A DNA stretch of 25,721 nucleotides from F1-120-MAGs118 sp013360535 (GCA_026647215.1 JAPKHC010000048.1:1-25721), one strand, 5' to 3'; shown: positions 15,958-24,333, numbered from the stretch's first letter. Numbers and translations: made by a program. Notes: generated by a model from the letters alone, not told the origin.

Positions 15958-16455
15958 ATGCGAGGAGTATGGAGGGCGGCAGCCGCGGGTTGGATGGTGA
16001 TCGCGTGCGCGGCGAGCCGGCCGGAACAGCAGCCGGTGACGGCGAAGGAAAAGCAGGAGCTCATCCAGCTCATCATGGAAGCGCCCACGCAGGGCGAGTT
16101 CCTTGCCGAGGAGGGTGTCGAGCAGCTCGCGCCGCACATCCGCACGCTGTTCGCGCTGACGTCAGCCGACGTGGACAAGGAACACATCTATCCATTCGTG
16201 GCGCTGAGCTACGGGCTCTGCCAGCAGGAGTCGGGATGGCGCTACGGCGTCGAGCATTTCGACGAGATCCAGCACCCGCTGCTCCAGCTCTTCTGGGGCG
16301 CACTGCTCTTCAAGCAGGATCACGCCTCGCCGGCGATCGTCGACTACCTGCAAAGGATCCTCGACACGCCCGAACTGCGAAACGAACTCGAACCGATCGT
16401 CGGCCCGGAGTTCCCCTCCTTCGAACAACGTGTGCGCACTGCGCCGCGCACCTGA
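15958..16455 (+). CDS. Small lipoprotein, unrecognised, between inverted repeats
   Basis: A 165-residue protein starting MRGVWRAAAAGWMVIACAAS, with lipobox VIAC and Cys17 as the lipidated residue. It has a strong purine-rich ribosome binding site (GGAAGGGAAAG) directly before the ATG, which decides this start over longer upstream reading. The mature part looks mostly helical (TAKEKQELIQLIMEAPTQGE, HPLLQLFWGALLFKQDHA, SPAIVDYLQRILDTPELRNE). I recognise no family. It is flanked on both sides by copies of a perfect 30-bp inverted repeat (15848-15877, 16561-16590), which raises the possibility that it was acquired or moved as a unit. It is convergent with the transporter gene ending at 16613. Confidence 0.8.
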   Translation: MRGVWRAAAAGWMVIACAASRPEQQPVTAKEKQELIQLIMEAPTQGEFLAEEGVEQLAPHIRTLFALTSADVDKEHIYPFVALSYGLCQQESGWRYGVEHFDEIQHPLLQLFWGALLFKQDHASPAIVDYLQRILDTPELRNELEPIVGPEFPSFEQRVRTAPRT

Positions 16456-16560
16456 GACCCCTCCATACGCCCTGAGATTCCTGCCGGCTTCCGCTCCTGC
16501 TTCCACTTCGCTCCCCGCATCGGCGACTCCGTCCTGACGGCTCATCTCTCCATGGCCGCC

Positions 16561-16590
16561 TCGTATCCGACCTCCGCTGCCTCGTTCCGT
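16561..16590 (-). repeat. 30-bp inverted repeat, right copy
   Basis: Exact reverse complement of 15848-15877. Weaker similarity continues on both sides, to about 16549 and 16610. It lies in the convergent gap between the lipoprotein gene (ends 16455) and the transporter gene (ends 16613). I see no gene in that gap. Confidence 0.85.
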
Positions 16591-16612
16591 CTCCCCGTGT
16601 TCCGCTTCTTCC

Positions 16613-17824
16613 TCATCCGTGGAGGAAGACGAGCCAGGCCGTGCCGAGGGCGGTCGTGAGCAGCGCGAGCGGGGCGCCGACCTTGAGGTAGGCGAGGAAG
16701 CCGAGGCCGCCGATGTCGCGGCTGCGTTCGGCAACGATCACGTTGGCGACGCTGCCGAGCAGCGTGAGGTTGCCGGCGAAGGTCGAGGCCATCGCGAGCA
16801 GTTCCCAGGCGAGGACAGGGTTCGAGAATTTCGCGAGTTCGTCCTGCACGACGAGGATGAACGGCACGTTGGAGACGACGTTGGAGCCGACGAGGAACAG
16901 GCCGCTGGCGCGCCAGGCGCCGGTGGAGCCGGGCTCGACTAGCGGGTAACGCTCGAAGAACCACTGCGTGGCGCCGCTGCGCGTCAGGCCTTCGACCGCG
17001 ACGAAAAGGCCCGCGAAAAACAGCAAGACGGACCAGTCGATCTTCTCCCACAGGCCGCTCGTGTCGGCGCGCTTGACGAGCATCAGCGCGACGAAACCGG
17101 CGGCGGCGGTCCACGCGAGGTCGGTGCCGAGCAGGTAGGAAACGACGGTGAGCGCGAGCACACCGAGCGTGAGTGCGCTGCGGCCATCGACTACGCGCGG
17201 CGCCGGAACCGACGGCAACGAAAGTGCGAGTTCGCGCCGGAACATCCACACGAGCAGCGCATGGTTGAGCGCGAGCCCCACGAGCGCGACCGGCGCCAGA
17301 TGCAGCAGGTACGTCGTGTAGTCGAGCTGCCCGAGCTGGCCACAGAGCATGTTCTGTGGATTGCCGACGAGCGTCGCGACCGAACCGGTATTCGCGGCCG
17401 TGCACAGCGCGAGCAGGAACGGCAGCGCGGGCACCTTGAGTCGTTTCACCCACGCCACGACGAGCGGCGCACCGAGCACGCACACCGCATCGTTCGTGAT
17501 GACCGCCGACAGGATTCCCGCGCCCCACACGAGCGCGCCGAGCAGGTGCGACGCCGTGCCGCAGCGCGCCGCGAGCCAATCCGCGGAGCGATCGAGGAAT
17601 CCGTCGCTCGCGAGGAACCCGCCGATGCCCATCAGGCCGAACAGCAAGAGCAACGTCTCGCCGTTGATCGCTTCGATCGCTTCGCGCGGCGCGAGGACAC
17701 CGAACGCGACCATCAGCACGGCGCCGAGCAGCGCTCCGGCCGGCCGGTCGAGCGGCAGCCAGCTCAACCGACGCCCCGCGATCAACGCGTACGTCAGCCC
17801 GAAGATCGCAAGACCGGTGAACAT
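16613..17824 (-). CDS. ArsB/NhaD (SLC13-like ion transporter superfamily) permease
   Basis: A 403-residue membrane protein with about 11-12 hydrophobic segments. Family signs are the twice-repeated half-transporter layout with re-entrant, Asn-containing elements: GAGILSAVITNDAVCVLGAPLVV (first, about 101-123, shown in part), ANTGSVATLVGNPQNMLCGQL, and in the second half GSNVVSNVPFILVVQ and AGNLTLLGSVANVIVAE. This is the ArsB/NhaD/CitM group (PF03600), which moves anions such as arsenite or dicarboxylates, or exchanges Na+/H+. The substrate cannot be read from the sequence. The start ATG at 17824 is only 6 bp after the stop of the four-helix membrane protein, so it is the third gene of the octaheme cytochrome operon. 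Confidence 0.88.
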   Translation of the reverse strand: MFTGLAIFGLTYALIAGRRLSWLPLDRPAGALLGAVLMVAFGVLAPREAIEAINGETLLLLFGLMGIGGFLASDGFLDRSADWLAARCGTASHLLGALVWGAGILSAVITNDAVCVLGAPLVVAWVKRLKVPALPFLLALCTAANTGSVATLVGNPQNMLCGQLGQLDYTTYLLHLAPVALVGLALNHALLVWMFRRELALSLPSVPAPRVVDGRSALTLGVLALTVVSYLLGTDLAWTAAAGFVALMLVKRADTSGLWEKIDWSVLLFFAGLFVAVEGLTRSGATQWFFERYPLVEPGSTGAWRASGLFLVGSNVVSNVPFILVVQDELAKFSNPVLAWELLAMASTFAGNLTLLGSVANVIVAERSRDIGGLGFLAYLKVGAPLALLTTALGTAWLVFLHG

Positions 17825-17830
17825 CGAGGC

Positions 17831-18232
17831 TCAGCGTGTCGCGAGCGTCGCCCGCACGAGCGCGACGACGAGGAACAGCGCTCCCACGGGCACGAGCACG
17901 ACGAACAGCGAGGGATCGCCTTCACCGTTGAGGATTCCGCCGAGGAAAAAGCCCAGCGGCATCGCGATCGCGCCGATCCGCAGCTCGCGCGAGATCGCCG
18001 CGTGCCGTTCCTCCTTCAGGTGCCGCTCCGCGACCGCCACGAACGCGAGCAAGAGCAGCGCGAGCAACGTCCCGTGCGCGTGGGCAAGCCGCCACATCTC
18101 GCGCCGCACCGGGCTCTCGAGGAAGCCGCGAACCTTGAACGCATGGAGCGCCTCGAGCGTGAGGCCGAGCGGCAGGCTCGTCGCGAGCAGGATCCAGCCG
18201 GTGCGCAGCGCGCTTGCGAGGGGTGCGTTCAT
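17831..18232 (-). CDS. Small four-helix membrane protein, His-containing, cytochrome operon
   Basis: A 133-residue protein with four predicted helices (about 10-30, 50-68, 86-102, 107-128). It has basic loops (HLKEERHAAISRELR) and histidines at or near membrane helices: His30 (LEALHAFKV), His51 and His53 (WRLAHAHGTLLALLLL). The LAHAHGT string is reminiscent of heme-coordinating membrane proteins, but no family is recognised. Its ATG overlaps the cytochrome stop as ATGA (4 bp), a sign of translational coupling, and the transporter follows 6 bp later. A role as membrane partner, anchor or heme b/quinol module for the octaheme cytochrome is inferred from context only. Confidence 0.8.
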   Translation of the reverse strand: MNAPLASALRTGWILLATSLPLGLTLEALHAFKVRGFLESPVRREMWRLAHAHGTLLALLLLAFVAVAERHLKEERHAAISRELRIGAIAMPLGFFLGGILNGEGDPSLFVVLVPVGALFLVVALVRATLATR

Positions 18233-20076
18233 TCGCCGATCGAGATCACGTGGTCGGACTGCCGCTCGAGCAGGCGCGTGACGCGCTCGAGCTCGAGCCG
18301 GAAGCGGGCGTCGAGCATGGAATCCGCGCGCGGCGAAGGGAAGCGCCCGGCGGCGGCCCGCTCGAGCTTCTCGAGCAGCTTGAGCACGCTCTCGCGCCGC
18401 GTGTCCGCATCCGCGAACGTGTCGAACGCCTCGAGCTCCTTCGCCATTCCCAGCCCCAGCTCCCGATCGAGCGCCTGCAGCGAACGCCGCGCGATCGTGC
18501 GGATGCTCGGGTACCCGTCCGCGAGCGTGACCGCGAGGTGCGCAAACGCCACGGCGCGCTGCTCCGGCTTCTCCGCCGTGTCCGGCCGCCCCAGCTGCCG
18601 CGCGTACACCGCCCGCTGCACTGCATCGCCTGCGTGCAAGCTCGCGAGCGCCTCCGGCACGTCGAGCGGCGCCCCATCCGGCCGCGCTTTCGGCGCGCGG
18701 TGCCGCTCGCCCCAGGCCTCGCGCATCGCGTTCGCCGCCCACAGCGCCGTCTCGCTCGTGTGGCAGCTGGTGCACGCGTTCGGCCGCCCCGCCTCGACGT
18801 CGCGCGCCACATCCGGACTCTCGATGCGGTGGCTGCGGTGAATGTCGACGATGCCGTACACCATCCGCGGCATGTGGCACTCCAGGCAGCGCGAGCCCGC
18901 GCCCGCCGGATCGTGGTGCGTGTGCGCACGGACGTCGCGCGCGATCTCCTCGTGGCACTGCGTGCAGGCGCGGTCGCCGCGCAGCTCCGGCTCGATCATC
19001 CCGTGCACGTCGCCCGAGTGCATCGTGTGGCACGAGTTGCACGTCAGATCGCCCCCCATCACGCACGGCGACTGCGTGACGCCGAGGTACTCGTAAGCCG
19101 TGAGCCGCGCCGTCCCGTCGTTCCAGAAGCGCTCTTCGAAGAGCTTCGGCCGGTCGGCGCGCACCGAGGGCGTCGCGCGCGTCACGGGTTCGACGTGGCC
19201 GTCGAGCGTTGCACCCGGCCGGAACGTCAGCCCCGTCGTCAGGTATTGGTCGAGCTTCGCGATCGGCTCCGGCAGGCGCTGCGAATGGCACTGCCCACAC
19301 AGCGCGAGCGACTCCTCCTGCCCGAGTTTCTCCGGCGACACGATCCCGACGTCGCGCTCGTCCCCAAGCTGCGCCGCGTACCGCTCGACCGGCGACTGCA
19401 TGCGCCGCACGTGCTCCTCGCCCGGCCCGTGGCAGGCCTCGCACGCGATGCCGAGGTCCGCGACGCGCGATTCGAACGCGCGCGGCTCGCTCTCCAGACG
19501 CGGCAGCGGCCCGGTGTTGTGGCAGAAGATGCAGTTGTCGTTCCAGCTCGCGGCGTGCGCGCTCCAGTTCCTGTCGTCGGGCCCGAGGAACACGCCGTTC
19601 AGGTGCATCCAACGCTGCTCGCCGACGTGCCACAGGATCGGCAGGCGCCGGTATTCGCCGCCGATTTGCGCGCCGACGAGCTCGAAGTACTGCTGGTAGC
19701 GGTTCGATCCGACGCACAGCGCCACGCGCGCCTCGCGCTCGCCTTCGCCCTCGGGGATCCGCATCCAGAACTCGCCGTCGCGCTCGAACGGCACCGCCTC
19801 GCGGCCATAGAACGCGACCTTCGCGCCGTCGAAGCGCCCGAGCACGGCCTCGCGCGCCGGCAGCTGCGTCATCGTCGCGTGGTACGTGCGCGCCCAGCTC
19901 GAATGGTGCTCGGGATGGCACGCCGCGCAGGACGCCGCGCCCTCGTAGTCCGCCGCGCGCTCGCGCAGCGGAGCGTTGGCCGCGAGCTCGACCGGATCCG
20001 GCCCGAAAGCGAGCGCCGCGACGACGGCGAGCGGCGCCGCGAGCAGCGCGAGGGCGAGCGGGAGGACCTTGGCCAC
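18229..20076 (-). CDS. Octaheme c-type cytochrome (cytochrome c554-like family)
   Basis: A 615-residue protein with an N-terminal hydrophobic helix (about 5-23) acting as signal or anchor. It has eight CXXCH heme sites: CAACH 50, CIFCH 182, CEACH 212, CGQCH 260, CNSCH 346, CTQCH 371, CLECH 397 and CTSCH 435. A heme-free, helical C-terminus (about 450-615, HEAT/TPR-like, e.g. YPSIRTIARRSLQALDREL) follows. Segments such as SSWARTYHATMTQ, GSNRYQQYF and CEACHGPGEEHVRR are typical of planctomycete multiheme cytochromes with an unsolved substrate. It acts outside the cytoplasmic membrane in electron transfer. The start is GTG at 20076, which has TAGGAT 7 nt upstream (either ribosome binding site or -10). 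It is divergent from the secreted protein gene at 20172 and is the first gene of a three-gene operon. Confidence 0.92.
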   Translation of the reverse strand: MAKVLPLALALLAAPLAVVAALAFGPDPVELAANAPLRERAADYEGAASCAACHPEHHSSWARTYHATMTQLPAREAVLGRFDGAKVAFYGREAVPFERDGEFWMRIPEGEGEREARVALCVGSNRYQQYFELVGAQIGGEYRRLPILWHVGEQRWMHLNGVFLGPDDRNWSAHAASWNDNCIFCHNTGPLPRLESEPRAFESRVADLGIACEACHGPGEEHVRRMQSPVERYAAQLGDERDVGIVSPEKLGQEESLALCGQCHSQRLPEPIAKLDQYLTTGLTFRPGATLDGHVEPVTRATPSVRADRPKLFEERFWNDGTARLTAYEYLGVTQSPCVMGGDLTCNSCHTMHSGDVHGMIEPELRGDRACTQCHEEIARDVRAHTHHDPAGAGSRCLECHMPRMVYGIVDIHRSHRIESPDVARDVEAGRPNACTSCHTSETALWAANAMREAWGERHRAPKARPDGAPLDVPEALASLHAGDAVQRAVYARQLGRPDTAEKPEQRAVAFAHLAVTLADGYPSIRTIARRSLQALDRELGLGMAKELEAFDTFADADTRRESVLKLLEKLERAAAGRFPSPRADSMLDARFRLELERVTRLLERQSDHVISIGE

Positions 20077-20083
20077 GCGCGAG

Positions 20084-20089
20084 ATCCTA
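20084..20089 (-). promoter_or_regulatory. TAGGAT 7 nt before the cytochrome GTG start
   Basis: The minus strand reads TAGGAT, then CTCGCGC, then GTG. It fits TANNNT with a GC-alternating spacer as at hutH, hutU and truD. Here AGGA could equally serve as a Shine-Dalgarno sequence. It supports the GTG start in either case. Confidence 0.35.
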
Positions 20090-20171
20090 GTGGGCGCGCG
20101 CGACGTCGCGGAAGGGCGCGCCGACCGAGCGCCCCACGGCGGGGTAGGTTTCGAGACTCGACAGACTCCCC

Positions 20172-22616
20172 ATGCTCCGCCTTCCGCTCTTCGCCGCCCT
20201 CGTGGCCGCGCTGGTGCCCTGTGCCCGCGCGCAACTGGAATTTCCTTCCAGATCCCCGCGAATTCCCGGCCCGGAGTCGCTCGAGCGCCCCACCGCCGCG
20301 ACCTTCGCCCCGACACCCGTCGCACCGCGCACCGCACCCGATTTCGCCCCGCCTCCGGGCGCGCCGCACAAGCGGGCCACGCTCGCGCTCGAGCGTGATC
20401 GCGAGCAGGTCCGCGTCCTTCCCGACGAGCACGGCCTGTGGGTGCGCGGCGCCAACTACAAGCTGCGCTTCGAGCCCGGCCGCGCGAGCTTCGTGCCGTT
20501 CCTCGCCTCCCACGCCCCGCGCAACTTCCCGATCGACTTCGTGGTGCGCCGCGCGACCGTCGCCGGCCAGCCACTGCGTCTCGCACCGGACGCGAAGCCG
20601 CAGGCGACCGAGCTGCGGGTCGAGCTCGACCACGGCGCCTTCTCCGAGCGCTGGGACCTCGCGCCGCGCTCCGTCGAGCAGTCCTTCGTCTTCGCCGAGT
20701 TGCCGCGTCGCGGCGAGCTCGCCCTCGAGCTCGACGTCACCACCGAACTCGCTGCACGCGAAACTCCCGACGGTTTCGAGTTCTTCAACGACTACGGCCA
20801 CGCGCTCTACGGCCGCGCCGTCGCGCTCGACGCTTCCGGCGCGCGGCTCGCGCTCGAGACCGAGCTGCGCGACGACGTCCTGCGCCTCACCGTGCCCGCG
20901 AGCTTCGTCGCGCGCGCCACGCTGCCGCTCGTCATCGACCCGGTGCTCGCCTCCTTCGGCATCGAGGCGACGCCGACCGACACGCTCTCGCCGGACGTCA
21001 CCTACGACACGACCGGTACGGCGATCCTGTATTGTTGGGAGGAGATCTTCAGCGCCTCCGACCACGACGTGTGGGCCGATGCCTACGATCCCGCGGGCAA
21101 TCCGCTCTACCGCGGCGAGTGGATCGACGCGACCGCGACCTACTGGGGCCGCCCGCGCACCGCGAGCAACGGCGCGACGGACCGCTTCCTCGTCGTCGCG
21201 CACACGATCAACACGACCACCGGCCGCGTCGAAGTCTGGGGCCGCACGCGCAGCGTCACTTCCACGCTGATTTCCGCGCAATTCAAGATCCTCGGCAACG
21301 CGGGCTACGACGTGCTCTACCCGGACGTCGGCGGCGACCCGTACCCGACCGGCCCGAGCTACTTCCTCGTCGCTTACGAGCGCATCTACGCCGCCGGCGT
21401 CGACCACGACGTCAACGCGCGCCTCGTCACAGCCAACGCGACGCTGCAAGGCGGCGTGATCGGCGTCGACCAGAGCGTCAACACGTACGACATCGAGATC
21501 TCCGTCTCGAAGAGCAACTCCTCTGACGCATGGAATCTCGCCTGGCAGCGCGCGAGCCCCGCCGGCGGCAACGACATCCTCGGCGCGCGTGTCGCCTGGG
21601 ACGGTGCCGTCGTCGCGCCCACGTTCCCTGTCGCCGTCGGCCCGCTCGACCACACCGCGCCCGCCGCGAGCTCCAGCCCCGCCGGCACCGACCGCTGGGT
21701 CTGCGTGTACGAGGAGGACTACGGCACCGACCACGACATCGTCGCCTCGGGCCTCGAAGGCGCGAGCGTGCGCCGCACTCTCAACCTCAGCACCTACGAC
21801 GGCAACTTCCTCGGCCAGGACCAGCGCACGCCCGCGATCGACAGCGACGGCACGCACTTCGCCGTCGCCTATTCCGAGCTCTACTCGACCTCGACCACCG
21901 ATTTCGACGTGTACGTGAGCGAGGTGCTCTTCAACGGCATCTCGATGACCGTCCTGCAGGCGCACCAGCCCGTCTTCCAGACCGACGGCGCCGAGATCGA
22001 GGCCCAGATCACGAGCCCCGAGAGCTCCAACCCCGCGCAGTCCACGCACGACTACACGCTCGCCTGGCACCGCGAGCCCGACTTCTACTTCTTCGCCAGC
22101 GACGACATCCTCGGCGCCACGTTCCGCGGCACCAGCGGCGGCTCCGTCGCCTCCTTCTGCGACGGCTCCACCATCCAGTGCCCCTGCGGAAGCGGCACCG
22201 CCACCGTCGGCGGCTGCCCCAACTCCTTCACCTCCGCCGGCGCGCGCCTCGCCTGGAGCGGCCAGCCCTCGACCACCACCGACTCGCTCCAGCTCTTCGT
22301 CGCCGGCCTCCCGCCCAACACTACCTGCCTCTTCTTCCAAGGTGCCAACTCCATCAACGGCGCTCTCGGCAGCGTCAACGGCGACGGCGTCCGCTGCGCC
22401 GGCACGCCCATGCGCCGCCTCGCCCTCACGCTCGCGAGCCCCTCCGGCGGCGCCCTCTTCCCCGCCGCCGGCCAACTCCCCCTCACCCTCGCCGGCTCCA
22501 TCCCCCCCACCGGCACCACCGTCATCTACCAAGCCTGGTACCGCAACCCCGCCCCCTTCTGCGGCCCCTCGACGACGAACCTCTCCAACGCACTCGTCGT
22601 GGCTTGGACGCCGTGA
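20172..22616 (+). CDS. Large secreted repeat protein with planctomycete-type Cys-rich C-terminal domain
   Basis: An 814-residue protein with signal peptide MLRLPLFAALVAALVPCARA-Q. Residues about 60-260 form a beta-rich domain ending LPLVIDPVLASFG, like the N-terminal domain found ahead of SBBP-type repeats. Residues about 270-655 hold at least six units of about 60-70 residues with an aromatic/AY-or-AW strand followed by a (D/S)DHDI/V or NDI element: SDHDVWADAYD, VDHDVNARLV, GGNDILGARV, TDHDIVASGL, DFDVYVSEV, SDDILGATF. This suggests a beta-propeller. From Cys663 a Cys-rich domain (CDGSTIQCPCGSG, GGCPNSF) runs to VVAWTP at the C-terminus. This recurrent tail is seen on secreted proteins of some planctomycetes. 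No enzyme motif is seen. It is probably surface-associated. It is convergent with the FG-GAP lipoprotein gene. Confidence 0.85.
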   Translation: MLRLPLFAALVAALVPCARAQLEFPSRSPRIPGPESLERPTAATFAPTPVAPRTAPDFAPPPGAPHKRATLALERDREQVRVLPDEHGLWVRGANYKLRFEPGRASFVPFLASHAPRNFPIDFVVRRATVAGQPLRLAPDAKPQATELRVELDHGAFSERWDLAPRSVEQSFVFAELPRRGELALELDVTTELAARETPDGFEFFNDYGHALYGRAVALDASGARLALETELRDDVLRLTVPASFVARATLPLVIDPVLASFGIEATPTDTLSPDVTYDTTGTAILYCWEEIFSASDHDVWADAYDPAGNPLYRGEWIDATATYWGRPRTASNGATDRFLVVAHTINTTTGRVEVWGRTRSVTSTLISAQFKILGNAGYDVLYPDVGGDPYPTGPSYFLVAYERIYAAGVDHDVNARLVTANATLQGGVIGVDQSVNTYDIEISVSKSNSSDAWNLAWQRASPAGGNDILGARVAWDGAVVAPTFPVAVGPLDHTAPAASSSPAGTDRWVCVYEEDYGTDHDIVASGLEGASVRRTLNLSTYDGNFLGQDQRTPAIDSDGTHFAVAYSELYSTSTTDFDVYVSEVLFNGISMTVLQAHQPVFQTDGAEIEAQITSPESSNPAQSTHDYTLAWHREPDFYFFASDDILGATFRGTSGGSVASFCDGSTIQCPCGSGTATVGGCPNSFTSAGARLAWSGQPSTTTDSLQLFVAGLPPNTTCLFFQGANSINGALGSVNGDGVRCAGTPMRRLALTLASPSGGALFPAAGQLPLTLAGSIPPTGTTVIYQAWYRNPAPFCGPSTTNLSNALVVAWTP

Positions 22617-22620
22617 GGCG

Positions 22621-22670
22621 GCGCTGAGAGCAATCGCCCCGCGCTCGAGGAGGGGCCATCGCCTCAGCGC
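22621..22670. terminator. Candidate bidirectional terminator hairpin between convergent genes
   Basis: GCGCTGAG (22621-22628) pairs with CTCAGCGC (22663-22670). Inside it, GCCCC pairs with GGGGC, around a GCGCTCGAGGA loop. There is no T tract on either side, so classical intrinsic termination is uncertain. Its place, between stop codons at 22616 and 22664, fits a shared transcript end. Confidence 0.4.
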
Positions 22671-23902
22671 GTCGAGCGTGGATCCCAGAAGCAGCGGAGC
22701 GACTCCAGATCGAACGTGTGCACTGGCGCCCACGAATTCGTCTCGAGCAACTCGATGGCCACGGTGGTGCTCTCGGCGGCCCCTGTGACGATCGCCTTGC
22801 CGAGCACTTCGGGCACGACGACCGCCAGGACATGGGCGACGCCCAGCTTCGGTGCTCCGAACCCCGCGAGGCAACGGTTCGCGAGGAGACGAATCCGACG
22901 GCGATTGCCCGGGGAGTAGATCGACGTGTCGATGGACCCTGAGCTGCTCGGCTGGCCACTTACGGCGACCTCGCCGATTCCGTCCCCATCGAGGTCGGGG
23001 AGTCCCGCGACGGCGAAGATGCAACCGAAGCTCCATTCGCCGACAGGAGCCAAGTCACGCAGCATCTCGAGCTTCCTCGACGAGAAGATGGCGCACGGCG
23101 CATGCCCTCTCGACCGTGCGGAGAAGGAGGCGACAACGATCTCGTCGATGCCATCCCCGTCGAAGTCCGGGAGGGCGTCCCACTGCGGTAGGGTGATTTC
23201 CTTGCCGAGTCCGTTGGAAGCGATCAGCTCGAGGTCTGGAAGCCGATAGATGGAGCACCAAGTCCCGGAGAGCAGGCCGCCATCGAGCACCGCGAGGGCC
23301 GCGACTCCGGACTCTCCTTGAAGGGCGAGCAAACTGCGGCCGAACCACGTCGAGCCGCGCCTGGGCTTGAGCGTTCGAATCGTCTGCCCAGAGACCGAAG
23401 ACACGATCTCGACCACGCCCACTTCCGTCTCGCCGAAGTCCCCAGGAACCCCAAGCGCCAGGTCACAAGCTCCATCACCGTCGACGTCCCCAACGACCTG
23501 CACGGCTTCCACTCCCGGCGCCGAGACAGAACGAAGCAAGGAACCGTCGAGTGCATGGCAGCGCACCTCATCGGAACCGATCGTGACGAAAGAGAGGCTA
23601 GGGCACAGACCGGCCTCGGGAACCGCCACCACCGTTCCGTGATCTCGCACGCGCTGCGGAAACTCGCCGTACCTCGAGAATTCCCCCGACACGCCATCCA
23701 GCCGACCGAGCACATGATCCCCGGCGTCAGGTTCCCCATCCGGTATCGTGGCCCAAGCGAAGACCACGGGCGGACTCCCGGCTTCTGCGCCGCCAGCGAT
23801 CACCACCCTTGGGTCGAGGTAATTTCGATAGGAGCTGGAATCCGAGTTCCCACAGCTCGTCCCCAGCGACACGGCCAACAGGACGCCGAGGACAGGCCTC
23901 AT
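22664..23902 (-). CDS. FG-GAP/VCBS-repeat lipoprotein
   Basis: A 412-residue protein. The N-terminus is MRPVLGVLLAVSLGTSCGNS, a lipoprotein signal peptide with Cys17. It carries three Ca-binding FG-GAP (integrin alpha-like) loops, DVDGDGACDLALG (139-), DFDGDGIDEIVVAS (246-) and DLDGDGIGEVAVSG (303-), spaced 57-107 residues apart as blades of a beta-propeller. Such proteins are common surface proteins in planctomycetes and no catalytic site is present. The ATG at 23902 is chosen because it starts the signal peptide; no good ribosome binding site is seen. Codon use is less GC3-biased than in the neighbouring cytochrome and secreted protein genes. It sits between a full copy and a decayed copy of the same C-terminal tail sequence (22616 side and 24260 side). 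Confidence 0.82.
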   Translation of the reverse strand: MRPVLGVLLAVSLGTSCGNSDSSSYRNYLDPRVVIAGGAEAGSPPVVFAWATIPDGEPDAGDHVLGRLDGVSGEFSRYGEFPQRVRDHGTVVAVPEAGLCPSLSFVTIGSDEVRCHALDGSLLRSVSAPGVEAVQVVGDVDGDGACDLALGVPGDFGETEVGVVEIVSSVSGQTIRTLKPRRGSTWFGRSLLALQGESGVAALAVLDGGLLSGTWCSIYRLPDLELIASNGLGKEITLPQWDALPDFDGDGIDEIVVASFSARSRGHAPCAIFSSRKLEMLRDLAPVGEWSFGCIFAVAGLPDLDGDGIGEVAVSGQPSSSGSIDTSIYSPGNRRRIRLLANRCLAGFGAPKLGVAHVLAVVVPEVLGKAIVTGAAESTTVAIELLETNSWAPVHTFDLESLRCFWDPRSTR

Positions 23903-24333
23903 CGGGCTATCCCATGCCAGGAACGGGATCGCTTGTGAGCCCGAGACTCGCTGAGCTCTCCGCCCGGGGCACCAAGCCGGAACAGATCGTTCCGCAAGCC
24001 GGGCCGACGGAGGCGTGCAGGTACGAGACCCTTGGAGCGCGCTGCCGGGAGACACTCGGTATAGAACGAAAAACGGAAGGTCGCCACGCACGCGAGACTC
24101 GTCGGAATGAGGGCAATCGTCAAGCTCGCAGATCCCTCGGCGAGAGCGCCGCGCCAGCATCGCTGTCATTCATCATGCCTGGTGCCGCAACGCCACCGCT
24201 TCCTAAGGCCCCTCGACCACCAACCTCTCGAACGTGCTCGTGGTGGCTTGGACTCCGTGAGTTCACGGGGTGCGGCCGCTGGCGACTGAGGTCCGCTTCG
24301 GCAGAGGCGATGCAACGAGACAGCCCTTGGGGG
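23903..24333. other. Intergenic stretch of about 430 bp
   Basis: Between the FG-GAP lipoprotein start and the stop of the next minus-strand gene. About 24121-24260 holds a decayed tail of a secreted protein, listed separately. In 23903-24120 and 24261-24333 I see no supportable gene, RNA or repeat. Any promoter of the FG-GAP gene would lie near 23910-23960, but no clear boxes are visible. Confidence 0.5.
24121..24260 (+). pseudogene. Decayed C-terminal tail of a paralogue of the secreted protein at 20172
   Basis: In the frame ending at the TGA 24258-24260 the translation reads VIHHAWCRNATAS, then a TAA stop, then GPSTTNLSNVLVVAWTP. The intact protein at 20172 ends VIYQAWYRNPAPFC-GPSTTNLSNALVVAWTP, so 22 of 31 positions are identical. 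The last 54 nt differ at only seven positions. Further upstream, homology (LADPS versus LAGSI) appears in another frame, showing a frameshift. It therefore has a nonsense codon (24207-24209) and a frameshift, no 5' part and no start. It is a gene remnant, not a gene. Confidence 0.8.

Noticed and set aside
18229..20076. Octaheme hydroxylamine oxidoreductase, tetrathionate reductase or nitrite reductase identity for the cytochrome
   Set aside because: All eight sites are plain CXXCH. I see no CXXCK active-site heme and no family-specific catalytic motif, so only the general cytochrome c554-like class is supported.
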